From NCBI GenBank assembly GCA_964030785.1, contig OZ034969.1, positions 30,205,401 to 30,269,400 of the forward strand: 64,000 bases of DNA, given 5' to 3'. The notes below the pieces were generated by a model that saw nothing but the letters and a program-made list of their open reading frames with translations, was not told the DNA's origin and made no database searches. How positions within the stretch are numbered: position 1 is the stretch's first letter; each line of letters starts with the position of its first letter. Positions 1 through 12,149 of this stretch are shown piece after piece. Source of the stretch: Siderastrea siderea. Lineage: Eukaryota > Cnidaria > Anthozoa > Scleractinia > Rhizangiidae. Both the position numbers and the translations under genes were made by a program.

Positions 1-970
1 ACGTTGAGTTTTACAGGGAAGCCTTGACACGTTCAGCCTGACGCTTTTCCATTTTAGAACTGACAGGTTTCGTGAATTGCCTTTAATGTATATTTGCAAG
101 TCATATCATAGGTTCGCGAACCAACTTACTGTATATCTTTTTTCTGCATTCCATTTCACTTGCTCTTTTTTTCACACCAATACGTGTCTCTGGACTGAGT
201 CAGATTTAGTCTGCTTCAACGAAAACTAAAAAATCTCCCTTTCTGCACCATGACTTTTAATTTGTTCAGCTAGGTTAATGTTTCGTGTCTGTCAGCGGAG
301 TGAAGTGCATTAGACTGGGGCAGGTGGTTTTTGTTTAACCATTCTTCATACAACAGTCACTTTAGATTCGACTGTCTACTAATGTAAAGAGAAATTTAAA
401 GACCAACTAGGTTTTATCCAATGAAAACTGATGCAATGAAAAATTGTTGTGGTTTAGGCTTGCTAAAAGAGGATTGCTCAAGACGCCTGCCTGACGGTTG
501 GTCTTAATTAAACTGTTTTATTCCTCTTTCGAAAAACTACTTCCAGCTTTTGGCATCTTAAATGAATATAAATTAGAGTTGCCTTAGCGGAAAGAACAAC
601 CAAAGAAATCGATTTCTCTTACGAATTAAAACTGCCATCCTTTTGTTGTAAAGGTGTAAAAAATTCGTATATCACTCAGTTTTTTACAATGTGCTTGGAC
701 CAAACAGGCCAAACTCAACGAATAAAATGCAAATTTCAAGCCATTATTGATAAATTATTCCCCCGCATTTGATGACAAAACGGTTTAAGTGTTGTTTATG
801 ATTATTGATGTCTTTGACTAATGTGAGGCGCTTTATGCAGAAAGGAAGTTGTCTGTCAAGCTGACAATTGATCTTGAAGAACTTTGAAACCACACCGAGA
901 TCGCGATCCCGGAAGGGGGAGGGGTGTACTCACTTGTATAAGCGATTTAGATATGTCTCGCCCCAAGAGG
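1..970. other. Intergenic, no recognisable feature
   Basis: AT-rich sequence with stop codons in all frames. I see no long ORF, no clear repeat unit and no RNA gene in it. Confidence 0.5.
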
Positions 971-974
971 TGTG

Positions 975-1190
975 GCTTTTAAACTGTTCTGGTGTAAAAA
1001 TGAGTATGGATTTTAACCATTTTGGTCTGAAAGTCTGAAAAAGGATATACAGAAATAGTCTGAAAATGGGTATGGATCTTAAGGGCGAGGTCTGGAAAAT
1101 TACATCTTTTGGTCTGAAGCAGGGTCAGGTTTGGAGAACCGGGTGGCAGTCCTCGAACCAAACCTTCAGAAGAGTGCTCCCAGGGGGTCG
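975..1190. repeat. Degenerate repeat built on TTTGGTCTGAAA
   Basis: Several imperfect copies of a phrase like TTTTGGTCTGAAA followed by GGGTATGGAT or GGGTCAGG occur here, ending in a segment resembling GGAGAACCGGGTGGCA. A related, more diverged stretch lies at about 33,695-33,845 (TTTTGGTCTGAAATTGGGTA, then GGGGTCAGG). This looks like a dispersed non-coding repeat rather than a gene. It lies just downstream of the minus-strand ORF at 1287-1817. Confidence 0.5.
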
Positions 1191-1286
1191 AAATATGCAT
1201 GAACGTGTGAAAAATGATAGCATGGAAATACCCGATGGATAAGACTTCCTCGTAGTCCAATTATCTGTTTTCTGAATTGCTCATTA

Positions 1287-1817
1287 TCAGTTTTCTTGTC
1301 TAGTTGTTCTTCCAGAAAATATATCTTCCAGTGTCGGCTGCAAGGCCAGGCAATCATAAGTGTCATGCACTGGTCCTCTTGGGAAGAACTCTGGGAAAAT
1401 GGTTCTTGCTGCAATTATGTCCCTTTCCTCGGCCTTTGATTCCTGGAATTGTGATTTGCTCAATGTTGATCGTCGTTCACCACTCAAGGCATAAACATTG
1501 CTCTCAGAAACGTTTTGCGCTGTTAGATCCCCAGTAGCTTCCGTTATCGTGCCGTTCTCCAGGCCACTAGAACGACAGCGTATTTCTTGCGTTTTCTCTA
1601 CATGCTTATCATGCACAAGGCATTTTTCTATGCCTTGGAATCTGTGCTGCAAAACTGTTCCCGTTGACGCTTTTTCTTGTATAACAGAGAATTCCTTTCT
1701 GATACCGGCGTTTTCGCTGTTATAAGACATCGCTAGCTCCTTGTTCGTATCCGCTTGAGAATTTTGATACTTGTTAATGCTTGCTTCATTTTTGCATCCT
1801 TCGGGTGTTTGGTTCAT
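1287..1817 (-). CDS. FPxFFP-motif small protein A (uncharacterised family)
   Basis: Intronless ORF of 176 residues starting at ATG 1817; an in-frame TGA lies two codons upstream, so this ATG is the first possible start. I do not recognise a known domain. The protein is hydrophilic, with no signal peptide or membrane segment, and is rich in Glu, Ser, Arg and Asn. Near the C terminus it carries FPEFFPRG (about residues 141-148), then PTLEDIFSG (about 161-169). The same two elements occur at similar spacing in the ORF at 5492-6007, and the first also occurs at 18482-19081. The rest of the proteins barely align, which points to an old family conserved mainly in a short C-terminal module. A TATA-like GTATAAAACG lies near 2214-2223 on this strand. 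Splicing to a 5' noncoding exon upstream (near 3,700-3,900) is possible but unproven. Function unknown. Confidence 0.6.
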   Translation of the reverse strand: MNQTPEGCKNEASINKYQNSQADTNKELAMSYNSENAGIRKEFSVIQEKASTGTVLQHRFQGIEKCLVHDKHVEKTQEIRCRSSGLENGTITEATGDLTAQNVSESNVYALSGERRSTLSKSQFQESKAEERDIIAARTIFPEFFPRGPVHDTYDCLALQPTLEDIFSGRTTRQEN

Positions 1818-1989
1818 TATTCAGTCCATCGTTTAATTCCAAATCTATCCCCAACTTACATCTTTCACTTTCCAAGTTTTCGTAGATGAAGTACTTGCTT
1901 ATAAAGACATTTACGTTTATACAAAACGTGATGCACGTGTGTAATAACGTCCCTACAAACATCATGACAATATACACTTACTTCATTTC

Positions 1990-3640
1990 CCTTACATTTC
2001 CTTATGACATCTTGAGGTTTTTTTAGACTGTGGCACGTCAGCGAGCTTACTTCAGGCAATAACTTTGACCTATCGCTTTCCCACCTACTTCGAGTATTTT
2101 TCCATTTATGGTCATTCATAAAAAAGTGTCGAGGGTATTAATTCTTTCATATGAATGTACGCAAGGAACTGAAATTTACGATTACTAATTAGTGGACTCT
2201 ATACGGCGATACGCGTTTTATACTCGAACGGTGCTCGTATTTCGTACGTGTACCCGATTTAAAATTAATACACTTACGTGAAAAGGCAGTCCCAAACCAC
2301 CCAAATTTTAACAACATCTAGGCGAGGGTTGAAAGAGGAGAAGCGGTTTTTGAAACCTGAATTGCGTGCGAAATGCGACACGAGAACGCGAATGTAGAAT
2401 CTGAATCCGACTTTAAAAAGTACCCTGCTTTCGCGTCAATTTCATGATCTTGTGAAAAATTCATACTCAGAAAGTGTTCGTCAAAACGCCGTTTTTCATT
2501 ATTATTAATCTATTTGACTGTGATATTTCATGATTCGTAGCAAAATAGGAGAGAGATTACTCCTTTTGCTCGGATCTGCTCTACTTAACGTGCAACGCTC
2601 ATTTTAGAAGACCGCGATCATTTTTGCTTTGTTGACGTTTAAGATGCCACCAATATACACAGCAATAGCAAAGCTGATGACAGTTTGGGTCAAGAGCGAA
2701 GCACTGATAAGGACACATATTTTCATCCCTTTTAAGACGTTCCTGTATCTAATTGCATTTTTTAGTTTTGTTTGGTTTTGTTGGCGGTTTAAATTTGTAC
2801 CAACAAGCTAGCTTTGGAGGCTTAGTTTTCCAAGCAAAAGTTAAAAATAAGGTCAGTAAAAAAAATGTATATTTATTTGGATTATGCTGTCATCTCTGGT
2901 TACCGCCATAAGTCATTCACAACCATGTTTGGCCATAAAACATTCAAAAAAACTCACAGCAATGCTCATGCTATTATTACTGTCAGTTTATAAATACTCT
3001 TTAGTGATTAATAACAAACTTTTCGGTGTAATCAACACTGCGCGCCAGCTGCGCATCAGCTGAATGTATTAGTCTTATTTGCGAGGCTAAATTAAGAAAA
3101 GCTCCTGACCTGTAAATCCTTCTTAGAAAGGCAACTGCAACTGTCTACAGAATTCCCATTTTCCTGACGTTGCACTGACAATACTTGAGTTAGGATACAG
3201 TGTACAGGGCTAAAGAAAATGTCCTCCGTTCTCCCTGCAATTTATTGCCTTCTTGAGATGCCATACATCTCAGTTGGTTCTCCATGTTTCAGTAGCAGTT
3301 TTTGTGTTCTCTGATTCCTTGCAACGTATCTTCACAGAGTTCTCACCATTTACAACCGTTTTTTGCAAAACAGCTTGATGTGTCTCTGAAATAGGTAGAG
3401 ATCGGATACAGTGTTTAACGCTGGGATATCTTCGTTTTGGCATAGCTTATATTAAACGGATTCCGCTTTGATTCAAGAACAGGGTTCTGCGTCCTGTAAA
3501 CATGATGTTTTGCTCTCTACATGTTTGTTTCTGTGAAGTTTAGATTGCCTCAGCGTCCATCGGCTAGAACAATCGTTCAAGTGAGATGTTATAGCTTAGC
3601 CGACTGATTTAGAGGGTACAACTTCGCGTACGACATAAAA
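1990..3640. other. Intergenic or upstream region of protein A, no clear feature
   Basis: Upstream side of the minus-strand ORF at 1287-1817. Short ORFs here have no recognisable content. It could be 5' flank or an intron of a longer transcript of that gene; the sequence alone does not decide. Confidence 0.4.
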
Positions 3641-3819
3641 AATATGGCTGGTTTTTCTTAAACGTGTTTTAAAACACTAAGAAAATCGTAGCTAGAGACA
3701 GCGTTAAATGTCGTGAGTTCTGTCCGATTTTTGCGTGATGCGAGCAGCGAACGCTTCAAAAGTGAGAAGCCGCAACGGTAGTTAAGGCAAAAGTCGCACC
3801 GTCTGTAGTAATTAAATCG

Positions 3820-4160
3820 GGCCTTTCGCGTTGTTTGCCTCTCGGTAAGTGTGAAACCCTCTCGCAAAGTAAATATTATGGAAATAATCAACACGTCACG
3901 TATTTTTTTTATTTTATATTTTTTTTTTTGGTTTTATTCGGGCCATATCTCAGTACAAAATTAGGATTTGAAGTTGTAGCTTAAACACTAATTTTGTTTC
4001 AGGAATTAATTTCAAAAGCGTTGTTCTGGTTGCCGATATCTCTTGCACCGAAATAATAATCGTGAGTAATGCGCCAAAATAATTATCTGGTGACATCAGC
4101 CGCATTTACGTGGAAGTTTCTATTTGCAAGGCCCTGATAGTATTTTAGGACAGTCCACAC
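3820..4160. repeat. Upstream block duplicated at 6190-6525 (copy 1)
   Basis: This block aligns colinearly with 6190-6525. Shared phrases include GTTGTTTGCC, then TAAGTG, then GTAAATATT[AT]TGGAAATA, GTCACGTA, GTGACATCAGC and CTTTCTATTTGCA, in the same order and at similar spacing. The second copy sits immediately upstream of the minus-strand ORF 5492-6007, so the block probably contains promoter sequence. This copy lies about 2 kb upstream of the minus-strand ORF 1287-1817, its likely paralogue. Confidence 0.65.
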
Positions 4161-4471
4161 GGTTATTGCATACTCTTTCATTTCACCAAAAGCGACGACT
4201 GGACAAAATTATAAAGGTTTATGCCGTACAGATTGTTAAGCGTTCACCGGTTTATTATATATGCATATACTAATATATATTAGTATAAATTTACTAGCGT
4301 TCTATCATAAATGCTGCAATCTCATTGGCTACCCTACTGGCTATCTATTCCGTGATAGATAGTGAGTAGCGAAAAGATGAGTGGCAGGCACAGTCTTATA
4401 CTTCAAAATAACAGTGCAATGATGTAAAACTTTTCACTTTACTGGAATATTAATCGAGATTTATATTCGCT

Positions 4472-4541
4472 CTCGATTTCTATGCGTGATAGTTGATTCG
4501 GCCTTCGGCCTCATCAACTATCACGCGATAGAAATCTCGAG
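4472..4541. repeat. Short palindromic hairpin
   Basis: Inverted arms (CTCGATTTCTATGCGTGATA and its near-complement) meet at GGCCTTCGGCC, giving a hairpin of about 30 bp per arm with one or two mismatches. Likely a small foldback/MITE remnant. A smaller palindrome (TATACTAATATATATTAGTA) lies at about 4266-4287. Confidence 0.65.
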
Positions 4542-4559
4542 CTCATAATCTAATTGTTA

Positions 4560-5480
4560 AATATAAGTCATTTATCCTTAGATTAAAAAAACATCCCCCT
4601 TTCCCACCCCCAATTTTCCCCCGTCATTAAAAAACTAACCTTTTAAAAAATTAACTTAACGATCAAGACTAAGTCAGGCCAACACGATTCCTTCTTTGAA
4701 CCCAAAACAAATAATTAAGGAAATAAAGTAAATAAGCTAAAACGTGGCGAAAATACTGATTGTTTCAGAACTTGGCAAATCAAATATTCAGCGACCACGC
4801 TTCTCTATTGTAGCGAGATGACAAGGAAGAATATGTGTAGGTCATTTGGAAAACAAAGCATCAAACGTATTAATATTTTGCAGTGAAAACTAGATATTTT
4901 CTACGTAAGTCATTTTTGGGCTGATCTTCTTTCTCCTGTGCTTTTTAACGTTTAAGCCTGTTTATGTGATCCTAAAGTGTTACAAGAACAGTAACTGAGT
5001 GCTGCTTTGGCGGTCCGTGTCAACTGAGGAAGTCATTTTCAGTGTTTATTTTTATTTATTTCTAAATGTTATCATTAGTATATGAACAGTCAGTTATAAC
5101 AGACGAATATAATTCTAAAAAAAAACTTGTAATATAAATGAACTTTTCGGTATACATCTTACGATATGGAATTTGCAAGAAGTGTAGACGATACAGATGT
5201 TATCAAGCATAAAAATAACAAAGTGTATTCAAAATAATAGTATTAAGCAGTTTTTTGCGAGAAAAAAAGCATACTAAGACAATGCCTAACTGACCGTGAT
5301 ACAAAAACAAAATAAATTACAACATGAATTTTTTCCAAGTTCTAATTTCTTGAAGTAGTCATTAGCTTACACTGAATACCAAAAAGTTTTCATCAATCAA
5401 GTTATTATTTTATCTTTTGAATTGACAAAACTTGCATATCCAGTTCATTCAAATCACTTAAAATCCAAATTCACTAGACA
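4560..5480. other. AT-rich intergenic sequence
   Basis: Downstream side of the minus-strand ORF 5492-6007. Stop codons are dense in all frames. Several AATAAA-type polyadenylation signals can be read on the minus strand (around 5040-5065), but none is diagnostic. Confidence 0.4.
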
Positions 5481-5491
5481 ATACTTCTTGA

Positions 5492-6007
5492 TCAGAAGGA
5501 TAACTTGTACTTTTTCCAGTATTCAAAGTTTTCATGTTGCTCGAATTTTTCTAAAAAAGCATTATTCTGTCCTGAAAATATTTGTTCCATTGTCGGCTTT
5601 GCTAACCACGAGAAATCTTCACTGTTCTCCTGTATTGTTGAACGTGGAAAGAAGTCCGGAAATATAGCTCTAGCTTCATCGAGGTACTGTTGTTTTGATG
5701 TTTTCAGTGGACGCTTTGACAATACATGTGAGTCATTAAGGATGCAGATATGGCTGAATGAAAAGTCTTTGGCTTTTGTAGTTGCCTGGCGTGCAATGTC
5801 CTTTGAATTCTGTCTGTTGCAATGACAGTTTTTATGTTTTTCCCTTGCTATGAACGTCTCCCTATGGTAATCGTCAGGGTTTTCAAATTTTCTCCCCCAA
5901 AGCGTTTGATCTGTTTCTTCTGATATAGCAGCCAAATTTCGTATGGAGCGTTTAATCCTGGGAGAGCGTCTTTCTTTTACCGCCGTTGCGAAAGTCAAGA
6001 TTTCCAT
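5492..6007 (-). CDS. FPxFFP-motif small protein B (uncharacterised family)
   Basis: Intronless ORF of 171 residues. It starts at ATG 6007, with an in-frame TAA three codons upstream. The N terminus is basic (KERRSPRIKRS at about residues 11-21, possibly a nuclear localisation signal). There is no signal peptide or membrane segment. FPDFFPRS lies at about residues 116-123 and PTMEQIFSG at about 138-146, followed by an aromatic, charged tail (FEYWKKYK). These two elements match the ORF at 1287-1817 (FPEFFPRG and PTLEDIFSG), and the first matches the ORF at 18482-19081. A consensus TATA box lies on the same strand about 120 bp upstream, and the flank beyond it is duplicated at 3820-4160. The TATA box, the ORF with its upstream stop and the paralogues together argue for a real gene. 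Function unknown. Confidence 0.68.
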   Translation of the reverse strand: MEILTFATAVKERRSPRIKRSIRNLAAISEETDQTLWGRKFENPDDYHRETFIAREKHKNCHCNRQNSKDIARQATTKAKDFSFSHICILNDSHVLSKRPLKTSKQQYLDEARAIFPDFFPRSTIQENSEDFSWLAKPTMEQIFSGQNNAFLEKFEQHENFEYWKKYKLSF

Positions 6008-6126
6008 TGTCGTTTACTGTACAGCTGACAGTCAGTTCAGAATCTTGTTTTAACTTGGAAGCAAATGTTCCGTCCTTCTTCAGAACTCGATGGTTCGCTC
6101 ACTGGATGTTCGTCGTTCAGCTTTAG

Positions 6127-6134
6127 TTTATATA
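6127..6134 (-). promoter_or_regulatory. TATA box of protein B gene
   Basis: The minus strand reads CACTATATAAACT here, a consensus TATAWAAR box about 120 bp upstream of the ATG at 6007. This predicts a transcription start near 6,100 and a short unspliced 5' UTR. Confidence 0.5.
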
Positions 6135-6189
6135 GTGCTTCGGTGACTGAATCCTGGAACAATTTAAATCTTTAAAGATAGACGTTACG

Positions 6190-6525
6190 TGTTGTTTGCC
6201 AATATAAGTGCGAGGGCCTCTGGCAACGTAAATATTTTGGAAATATAAAGTGTCACGTAGTTATGTTATGCTTTGTCACGCGACAAAGAAAAATGTATAT
6301 CCATAATAATTTAGTGGGCAAAGTATCTCAATTGAAAGATTATGTTTGAAACTAGAGATTTCTTTCACCTAAAGTTGAAAAATTGGAATTTATTTCCTTC
6401 GCGTAGCTTCATTTTTAAAACCGTGCTGGAGTTTTGAACAGTGATATCAAGAATCATGCACCAAAATGTATTCCAGTGACATCAGCTGTGTTTACCCAGA
6501 ACTTTCTATTTGCAGAACCTCCATC
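6190..6525. repeat. Upstream block duplicated at 3820-4160 (copy 2)
   Basis: Colinear with 3820-4160 (same order of GTTGTTTGCC, GTAAATATTTTGGAAATA, GTCACGTA, GTGACATCAGC, CTTTCTATTTGCA). It lies directly upstream of the TATA box of the minus-strand ORF 5492-6007, consistent with duplicated promoter sequence. Confidence 0.65.
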
Positions 6526-6559
6526 GTAAAATCAATATCCTATTTCATGAGTCCGCACG

Positions 6560-8600
6560 ATGAAAATTCTGTTTACTAATCCGTCGTGTAAATCGACAGC
6601 GGCAATGAACGAAGGAAAACGAATTATTATGGAGCTTGACCCTGGAGGAAATTGAAGTATTTCGTATCATAAAATAGTATACAAAGTACTTTAATTGTTA
6701 ATTATTATTAATGAACCATCTAACTCCCAAAGTAAGACCTAGAGTTAAGCGAAAGCTATTGAGCATAGCTTCGTGCTTTTTTATGGTATTGATTGTTTTC
6801 TGGCTCTTTCTTTTCAAATTTTTTTTTTGGGGGGGGGGGAAGAAAACTGCCTTTATTTTTTCTTCTTCTTTTGTTTTTTCAATTTTGAACTTGAAAGAGG
6901 TGGGATTCATCTAAAGCTGGTTTATTAACGCAGCCGATGTTAGCAAAATAACTGACTGAAAAATGATTATTGTTGTACAACTATATTTTTACATATGCCT
7001 GCATCTGGACACATTTTTTTAGGAAACTTGGGGTATTAAATACATCAAGCTGAATTTGGTTGAAATATGGGTTTTGATTGCCTTTGCTATTCGAAATAAG
7101 TATTAATCGACAAAAAAAGACTGGCTAAATCTTTGATTTCCGTTCGTCATTAGTCAAAATGTGACTGCAGCAATATCTGATATATCAGTTCTGAAAGTGA
7201 ATATATGAAATACTCTGACATTTCCCTAACAATTTCTCTTAGTCGAGATATGGGACGTGCGTGTCTTAATAGAGTTTGAGATGACAATGAATTAAATCGA
7301 AATTTTTTTCATACTGCGAGGATCTTTCTACATTTGATTAATGGAGTTTGTAAGTTCTAAAAATGCGCAGTGCCTTATAAATCCAATAATATCAAATTTA
7401 GTCAATGCTATAAGGCTGCTAGCGTTCGGGCGATTTTACTAAAGCGACACTCAGGTATAAAAATAGAAAAATGTACACACAAAAAATATTTTCGGAGATG
7501 GATAGAAATGTAAACAAGAAAGTGATATAGAACTCGCTGTAATCTAATCTGTAAAGTGTAGCTTACCCATAAAACACATTAAGAGTGCACTATTCTGCTC
7601 AGTGAATCAAGGTCAAAAGACGGTATAACAAAGAACATTACATTAGTGATAGCCGTGCAATACAATTCAACTGTTAATAGTTTAATTAAAACGTCCGATA
7701 ATAAAGCCGGGACCCAAGGTCAAGGAGCAAAATGGCTCGACCACAGTGGTACAAACAAACAAAAACACGTACATTCTACATCAGCTAACTTTTCGTGCAG
7801 CCAACCTGCATTTATTCGTTCACTGAGCTGATTCCAATTCCCGGTTGCAAAAACAAAAACAGAGAAATCTAAAAACGAGCAAAGAATATTGCCTAACAAA
7901 CTCACAATATCGAATTAAACAGAAATCTTCCCTGTAGTCCACCTTAACTTATTCATTTCGTCTTATCTTCTTTTTTCTCAGTTTTACATTTTGAACGTGC
8001 AGAAATAAAGCACGTTTATTTCTAAAGGGAGATGAGATATGGATAAACCTGTCAATTTTTTATCTCTTAATTTGCATCATAAAAGTCATCTCGGTAGTAC
8101 GATAAAACGTTATTAATCATTATAACTAAGTCAAAAGGAAAATTAAACACTAAGGCCTAACCTTTTCGGATTACTTTCCTTCGTGGTCATACCCCGATAC
8201 GATACTAAATTTATCACCTAGCTGTTTGTTCACCTTTCTTATTATTTAGAGAAGTCGAGACTTGTGAACTTGTTTTATAGATAAGTACTGAAAATCACGA
8301 TTCATCTCGCAGCTATCTCATCCTCCCTTCTTTTATTTAATCACCTAGATAACTTTATTTGCACGAATGATGCCTTTGACAAATCGATGAATTTAAGCAC
8401 GTTCGAATATGTAATTATAACTCTCTTGTCAGATCAGTCACGTTTCAAACATTTTCCTTGAGTACGTACATGAAAGCAATCATGCAGCGAAATGACAATG
8501 TCATACTGAGAGAACATCACATTGTTTTCTATTTGACAGTGGATTAATTATTAGCACCAGGCGTTATTTTTCAGTTTGTATCTTGTATTTACGGTTTTCT
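6560..8600. other. Intergenic, no recognisable gene
   Basis: AT-rich, with a G10 run near 6829. The longest open frames are short, overlap on both strands and contain low-complexity residues. I see no domain or repeat that can be named. Confidence 0.4.
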
Positions 8601-8639
8601 TTCTTTCTTCTTTTCTTGGCAATTTCGACGCTCATTAGG

Positions 8640-9110
8640 TGAAGGAATTGTGTGTAGGAATTGTGTGTTGTAGTTATCGTAGGTGTCAAGTGCTATATCG
8701 TAGGAACCCATCACTTTGGCTGCAAGTAGCAAGATAGTGAAGCGACCGATCAGGTTTCATGGCGAACCGATGGCACGTGTCCCCGACTGAATAGCTGCAA
8801 TCATCAGTATATTATTTTATATTTTTTGACAGGAAACTGTGTTCTAGCAAAGCAAGATAGTGAAAGCGAACCAATCAGGTCTCACAGCGAACCGATGGCA
8901 GGCACTGAAAAGGTGGCACGGGTCCCCGACTAGTAGTAACCAGATAATAATAGATATTTTTGTATATTTGTTGACAGAAGACTGTGTACTAGCAAGCAGG
9001 GGCGATGTCATATTAAAGGCAAAATCCAGGCGTTATTTTTTAGTTTGTATTTTTTGACATATAAACTATATTATGTACTAGCGCAGCAAGTGCGATGTCA
9101 TATAAAACAC
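8640..9110. repeat. Degenerate tandem repeat, 3-4 units of about 130 bp
   Basis: Recurring elements are GCAAGATAGTGAA, then CGAACCGATGGCA, then GGTCCCCGACT (or GTGTCCCCGACT), then a TATTTTTTGACA-like segment, then CTGTG[TC][TA]CTAGC. Unit starts are near 8728 and 8851, with shorter relatives towards 8985 and 9080 that keep only the GCGATGTCATAT and TTTGACA parts. Any ORF across it follows the repeat, not a gene. Confidence 0.55.
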
Positions 9111-9119
9111 AAAATCGGC

Positions 9120-9885
9120 CTTTTAATGATCGTGGGAAATTTGAATTTGAAAAAAACAGAAAACATGCATACGGTTATTAAAAGCATCGTTAAATAGCGA
9201 CTAACTCTGGAAAGTGTACCCAAACGAGTTTTACCCAAGGGTAGAGGAGTTTCGGTAAACTAACAGGTAAGCTAGCGAAGAGAACGAGTGAGGTTTCTTG
9301 ATCGGCATCAACAAGTTTTGTTTACTTCATCGGCTAAATGTTTTACGAAAGACATGAAACGTAAGCCGTTTCGGTGAAACACGAACGATAAAAAATTCAC
9401 TGTTCAGTAACAATATATACTAGGAATAATTTCTGCAGTGACGACTTTTATTCCTTACATAACGTCTGTGTATTAATCTCACTATCTTATAAAATAGATA
9501 CCTGATTGCCTCAATTTTCACCGAAAGTTCTTGGGACACTTAATCATCAAACGGCGTAGATTCCGGCTTAAAAAAGGGTTTGTCAGTCTTGCTATGTTAG
9601 AGTCGTTAGACCTCTTCCCCTCCCAAACAATTTTGACACTGATTACAATGATTCAGGATTCTAAAAGTTGCCTGAAATCAACAGTGCATTGTGCGAAGTA
9701 GAGAAGTGCAACTTTTCGGAGAGCCGAGAGTTATCAGTGCCCAGTGTCCCAAGACTTTTCAGGTTACTCTAATTTGTAGCTTTCAGGGGAATGATTATAG
9801 TTATTGCTTTTTAGCTTAGTTTGATGGCTGTAACACGGCCAAAAAAGAGGCCAACTTAAGCTAATTTACGTGGTATTTTCTCCGA
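9120..9885. other. Intergenic, no recognisable feature
   Basis: No long ORF and no clear repeat. It ends where the large inverted-repeat element begins. Confidence 0.4.
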
Positions 9886-9889
9886 GCGA

Positions 9890-10640
9890 AAAAAGAGGAA
9901 AGATTGGTTGTTCCGAAAACGCGGGGTCGGGGTGCGTCGTGCGGGGTGCGGGGTCGTTAAAAAAAACACTAAAAATGAAAATTAAGAAAATAAATAAATA
10001 AATAATAAACCAATAAATAAATAAATAAATAAATAAATAAATAGGCAGCGTGTGGATACCCGGCTGCCGAGTACGGATCATGACTAAATACCCAGCAGTC
10101 CGAAATTTTCGAAGGATTTCGACGGAAAGGCTTTTTCTAACGTTTCGAAAGTATTCTATATTTAGGTAAGATGAACGTTTATTCGTTTGTAGTACAAAAT
10201 GCGATGTTTGCGACACTTAGAATTACTTGTGGCTACACCCGCCAGTCAGAACGAACAGAATTTGGACGGAAATTCTCATTCAAACGTCCAGGGAACATTC
10301 GAAGTTTGTTTAGAATTATCAAGCGATTCAAAAGACCAACTTAGTTTTGTAGCTCACGAATTTTGTGAGCTTGTGCATACTAATGAAATCACTATGCTCG
10401 CGACACTTGTTGTGACTAGATCTGCCAGGCCCGCCAGTCAGGAACACGCAGAATTTAGATATAATTTTTCACTCAAACGTCGTGGGAGTATTCGAAGTTT
10501 GTTTAGAATTACCAAGCGATTTTAAAGACCTATTTGGTTTTGTAGCTGGGGAATTTTCCGAGTTTGAGCATACTAGAAAATCGCTAGCTTGCTTGATCCC
10601 TGACGGGAGCCGTCACGCAACCATAGTGTAGTGACAATTG
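9890..10640. repeat. Left arm of large nested inverted repeat
   Basis: Reverse complement of sequence at about 13,855-15,095. From outside inward it holds TTGGTTGTTCCGAAAACG with a CCCCGCACC-type GC-rich end, a (TAAA)n run at about 9985-10045, GGCAGCGTGTGGATACCCGG, then two tandem units of about 200 bp that each contain GCGACACTT, CCGCCAGTCAG and CGAAGTTTGTTTAGAATTA, and ends near GCCGTCACGCAACCATAGTG. The plus-strand open frame at 10199-10525 is a by-product of these repeats. Confidence 0.75.
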
Positions 10641-11774
10641 TCACGGACTCTATCTAAAACCTGGATAATTCTCCGAATTTTTAGAGACAGACTTTACAGG
10701 AAAATAGAGTAGCACCTACGAAATATATAACAATTATCTACATTGAAAGCTACCAAAGAATTAATGAATTCTGATAATTATTTTGTTAACATTCAATTGA
10801 TACTTAAATTTACGCAATAATCTATTATCAATTCAGACTGTAACTTGATTGTTATCCTTATTAGGGGCCAACCATTTAACTTCTGAGGGGGGGGGGTTGG
10901 GTGATTTGGTATAGGCATGAAATTTTTTTTCAACCGCTTAATTCCCCATGAATTTTCTTGAGGTATGTGCTTGCATGATATTTTTTTCTCTCTCCAACGT
11001 TCTGCATGAAATTTTTTTGTGTGTGTGGATGGGGTTAGTAGGCCTTCATTATAAATCAAATTACAAAGGATCTGTGAAAGAAACTTTGACCAAATATATT
11101 AATTTTTATCTAAGAGTTTTTGACTGAACTTTATAATACAGTACATTAATTTTAACACCGAATGTAAAACACTGAGGTGACCCCTTCCGACTGTTGAAAG
11201 GAGTCAGGCTTGTTTCTGGACTTTTGCAAGTACATAGTGTGGGCATAGCGCTACAGAACAGTACATTGCATAGCGCGAATGCCCCTACAGTGCATATTTA
11301 CAGGAAGATAATGAACCGCATCCTCTCCTTGTTATATCAAACTGAGAACCACCAGTACAGCAATAAGTTGCTTAAGAGAGCTATCTAGAAAGGGTTAAAT
11401 CCCACTTGCACCCAAATTACACATTACAAAGCCAAAAAATAATCTGCACAGAACTCTCAAGTTTGATTTGTTGCCAAAGAGTGAGATTTTTGACGGCGTA
11501 GTTGTCTATTGGGACGCTGAAGGCGTCACCTTTCTAGGGGGTCTGGGGGCATGCTCCCCCAGAAAAGTTTGAAAAATTGAAGTAGCTAAGACGTCTTTTC
11601 CTTTATTCTGAGCGGGAATGTTGCCCTTCAAAAGTAACTATTTAGATCCCAGATTTTTCTTTTAATTGGACTAATATCAACTCTTTCTTAACATTCTGAC
11701 TTATCAAATTAACATGTCATAACGTTAAGAAACAGGAGTTTCTTCTACATGCTTTCATTCTGATCACTGATGCT

Positions 11775-11905
11775 CTTTGTTGTAGTTCCAAGTAGCTTTC
11801 TTGGTTCTGGCCAACAAATCTGCAGGTGGCTCAAATGATGACTCTTTTTTGGCCATTTTGATAGTAAGCAAAGAGGCCAACGTAGCATCCACCTGGAGAG
11901 GGGCC
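11775..11905 (-). pseudogene. Unidentified coding fragment
   Basis: On the minus strand one frame reads through about 40 codons with a coding look, including the phrase ASLLTIKMAKKES followed by EPPADLLARTKKATW, and then stops. It resembles the C-terminal end of a transposon-derived protein, but I cannot name the family. It lies within the inner TIR element, so it may be captured sequence. Confidence 0.25.
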
Positions 11906-12149
11906 GAAATGCTGTTTTGTTTTTCCTTATAAGAGAAAAAACTCTCTCTTCACCGGTCTTTGAATGTGGTAGAATAAGAGTGTTTTGGCCACGTCACTTA
12001 TCCTACCAAATTTATGGGTACCATTCCCTAGCTTCAACGATGACAGACATCCGCAGATCACATCCATGTGAAAACTGGATGACGATTTCTCATCATTTTC
12101 CTCACTTGCAAACCTTATTTGGCCTTCATCCCAGACTTTCTTGGGAAAA

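Noticed and set aside
10199..10525. Plus-strand ORF of 108 residues, with a similar minus ORF at 14103-14480
   Set aside because: Both read the same inverted tandem units in opposite arms; they are repeat shadows, not a gene pair.
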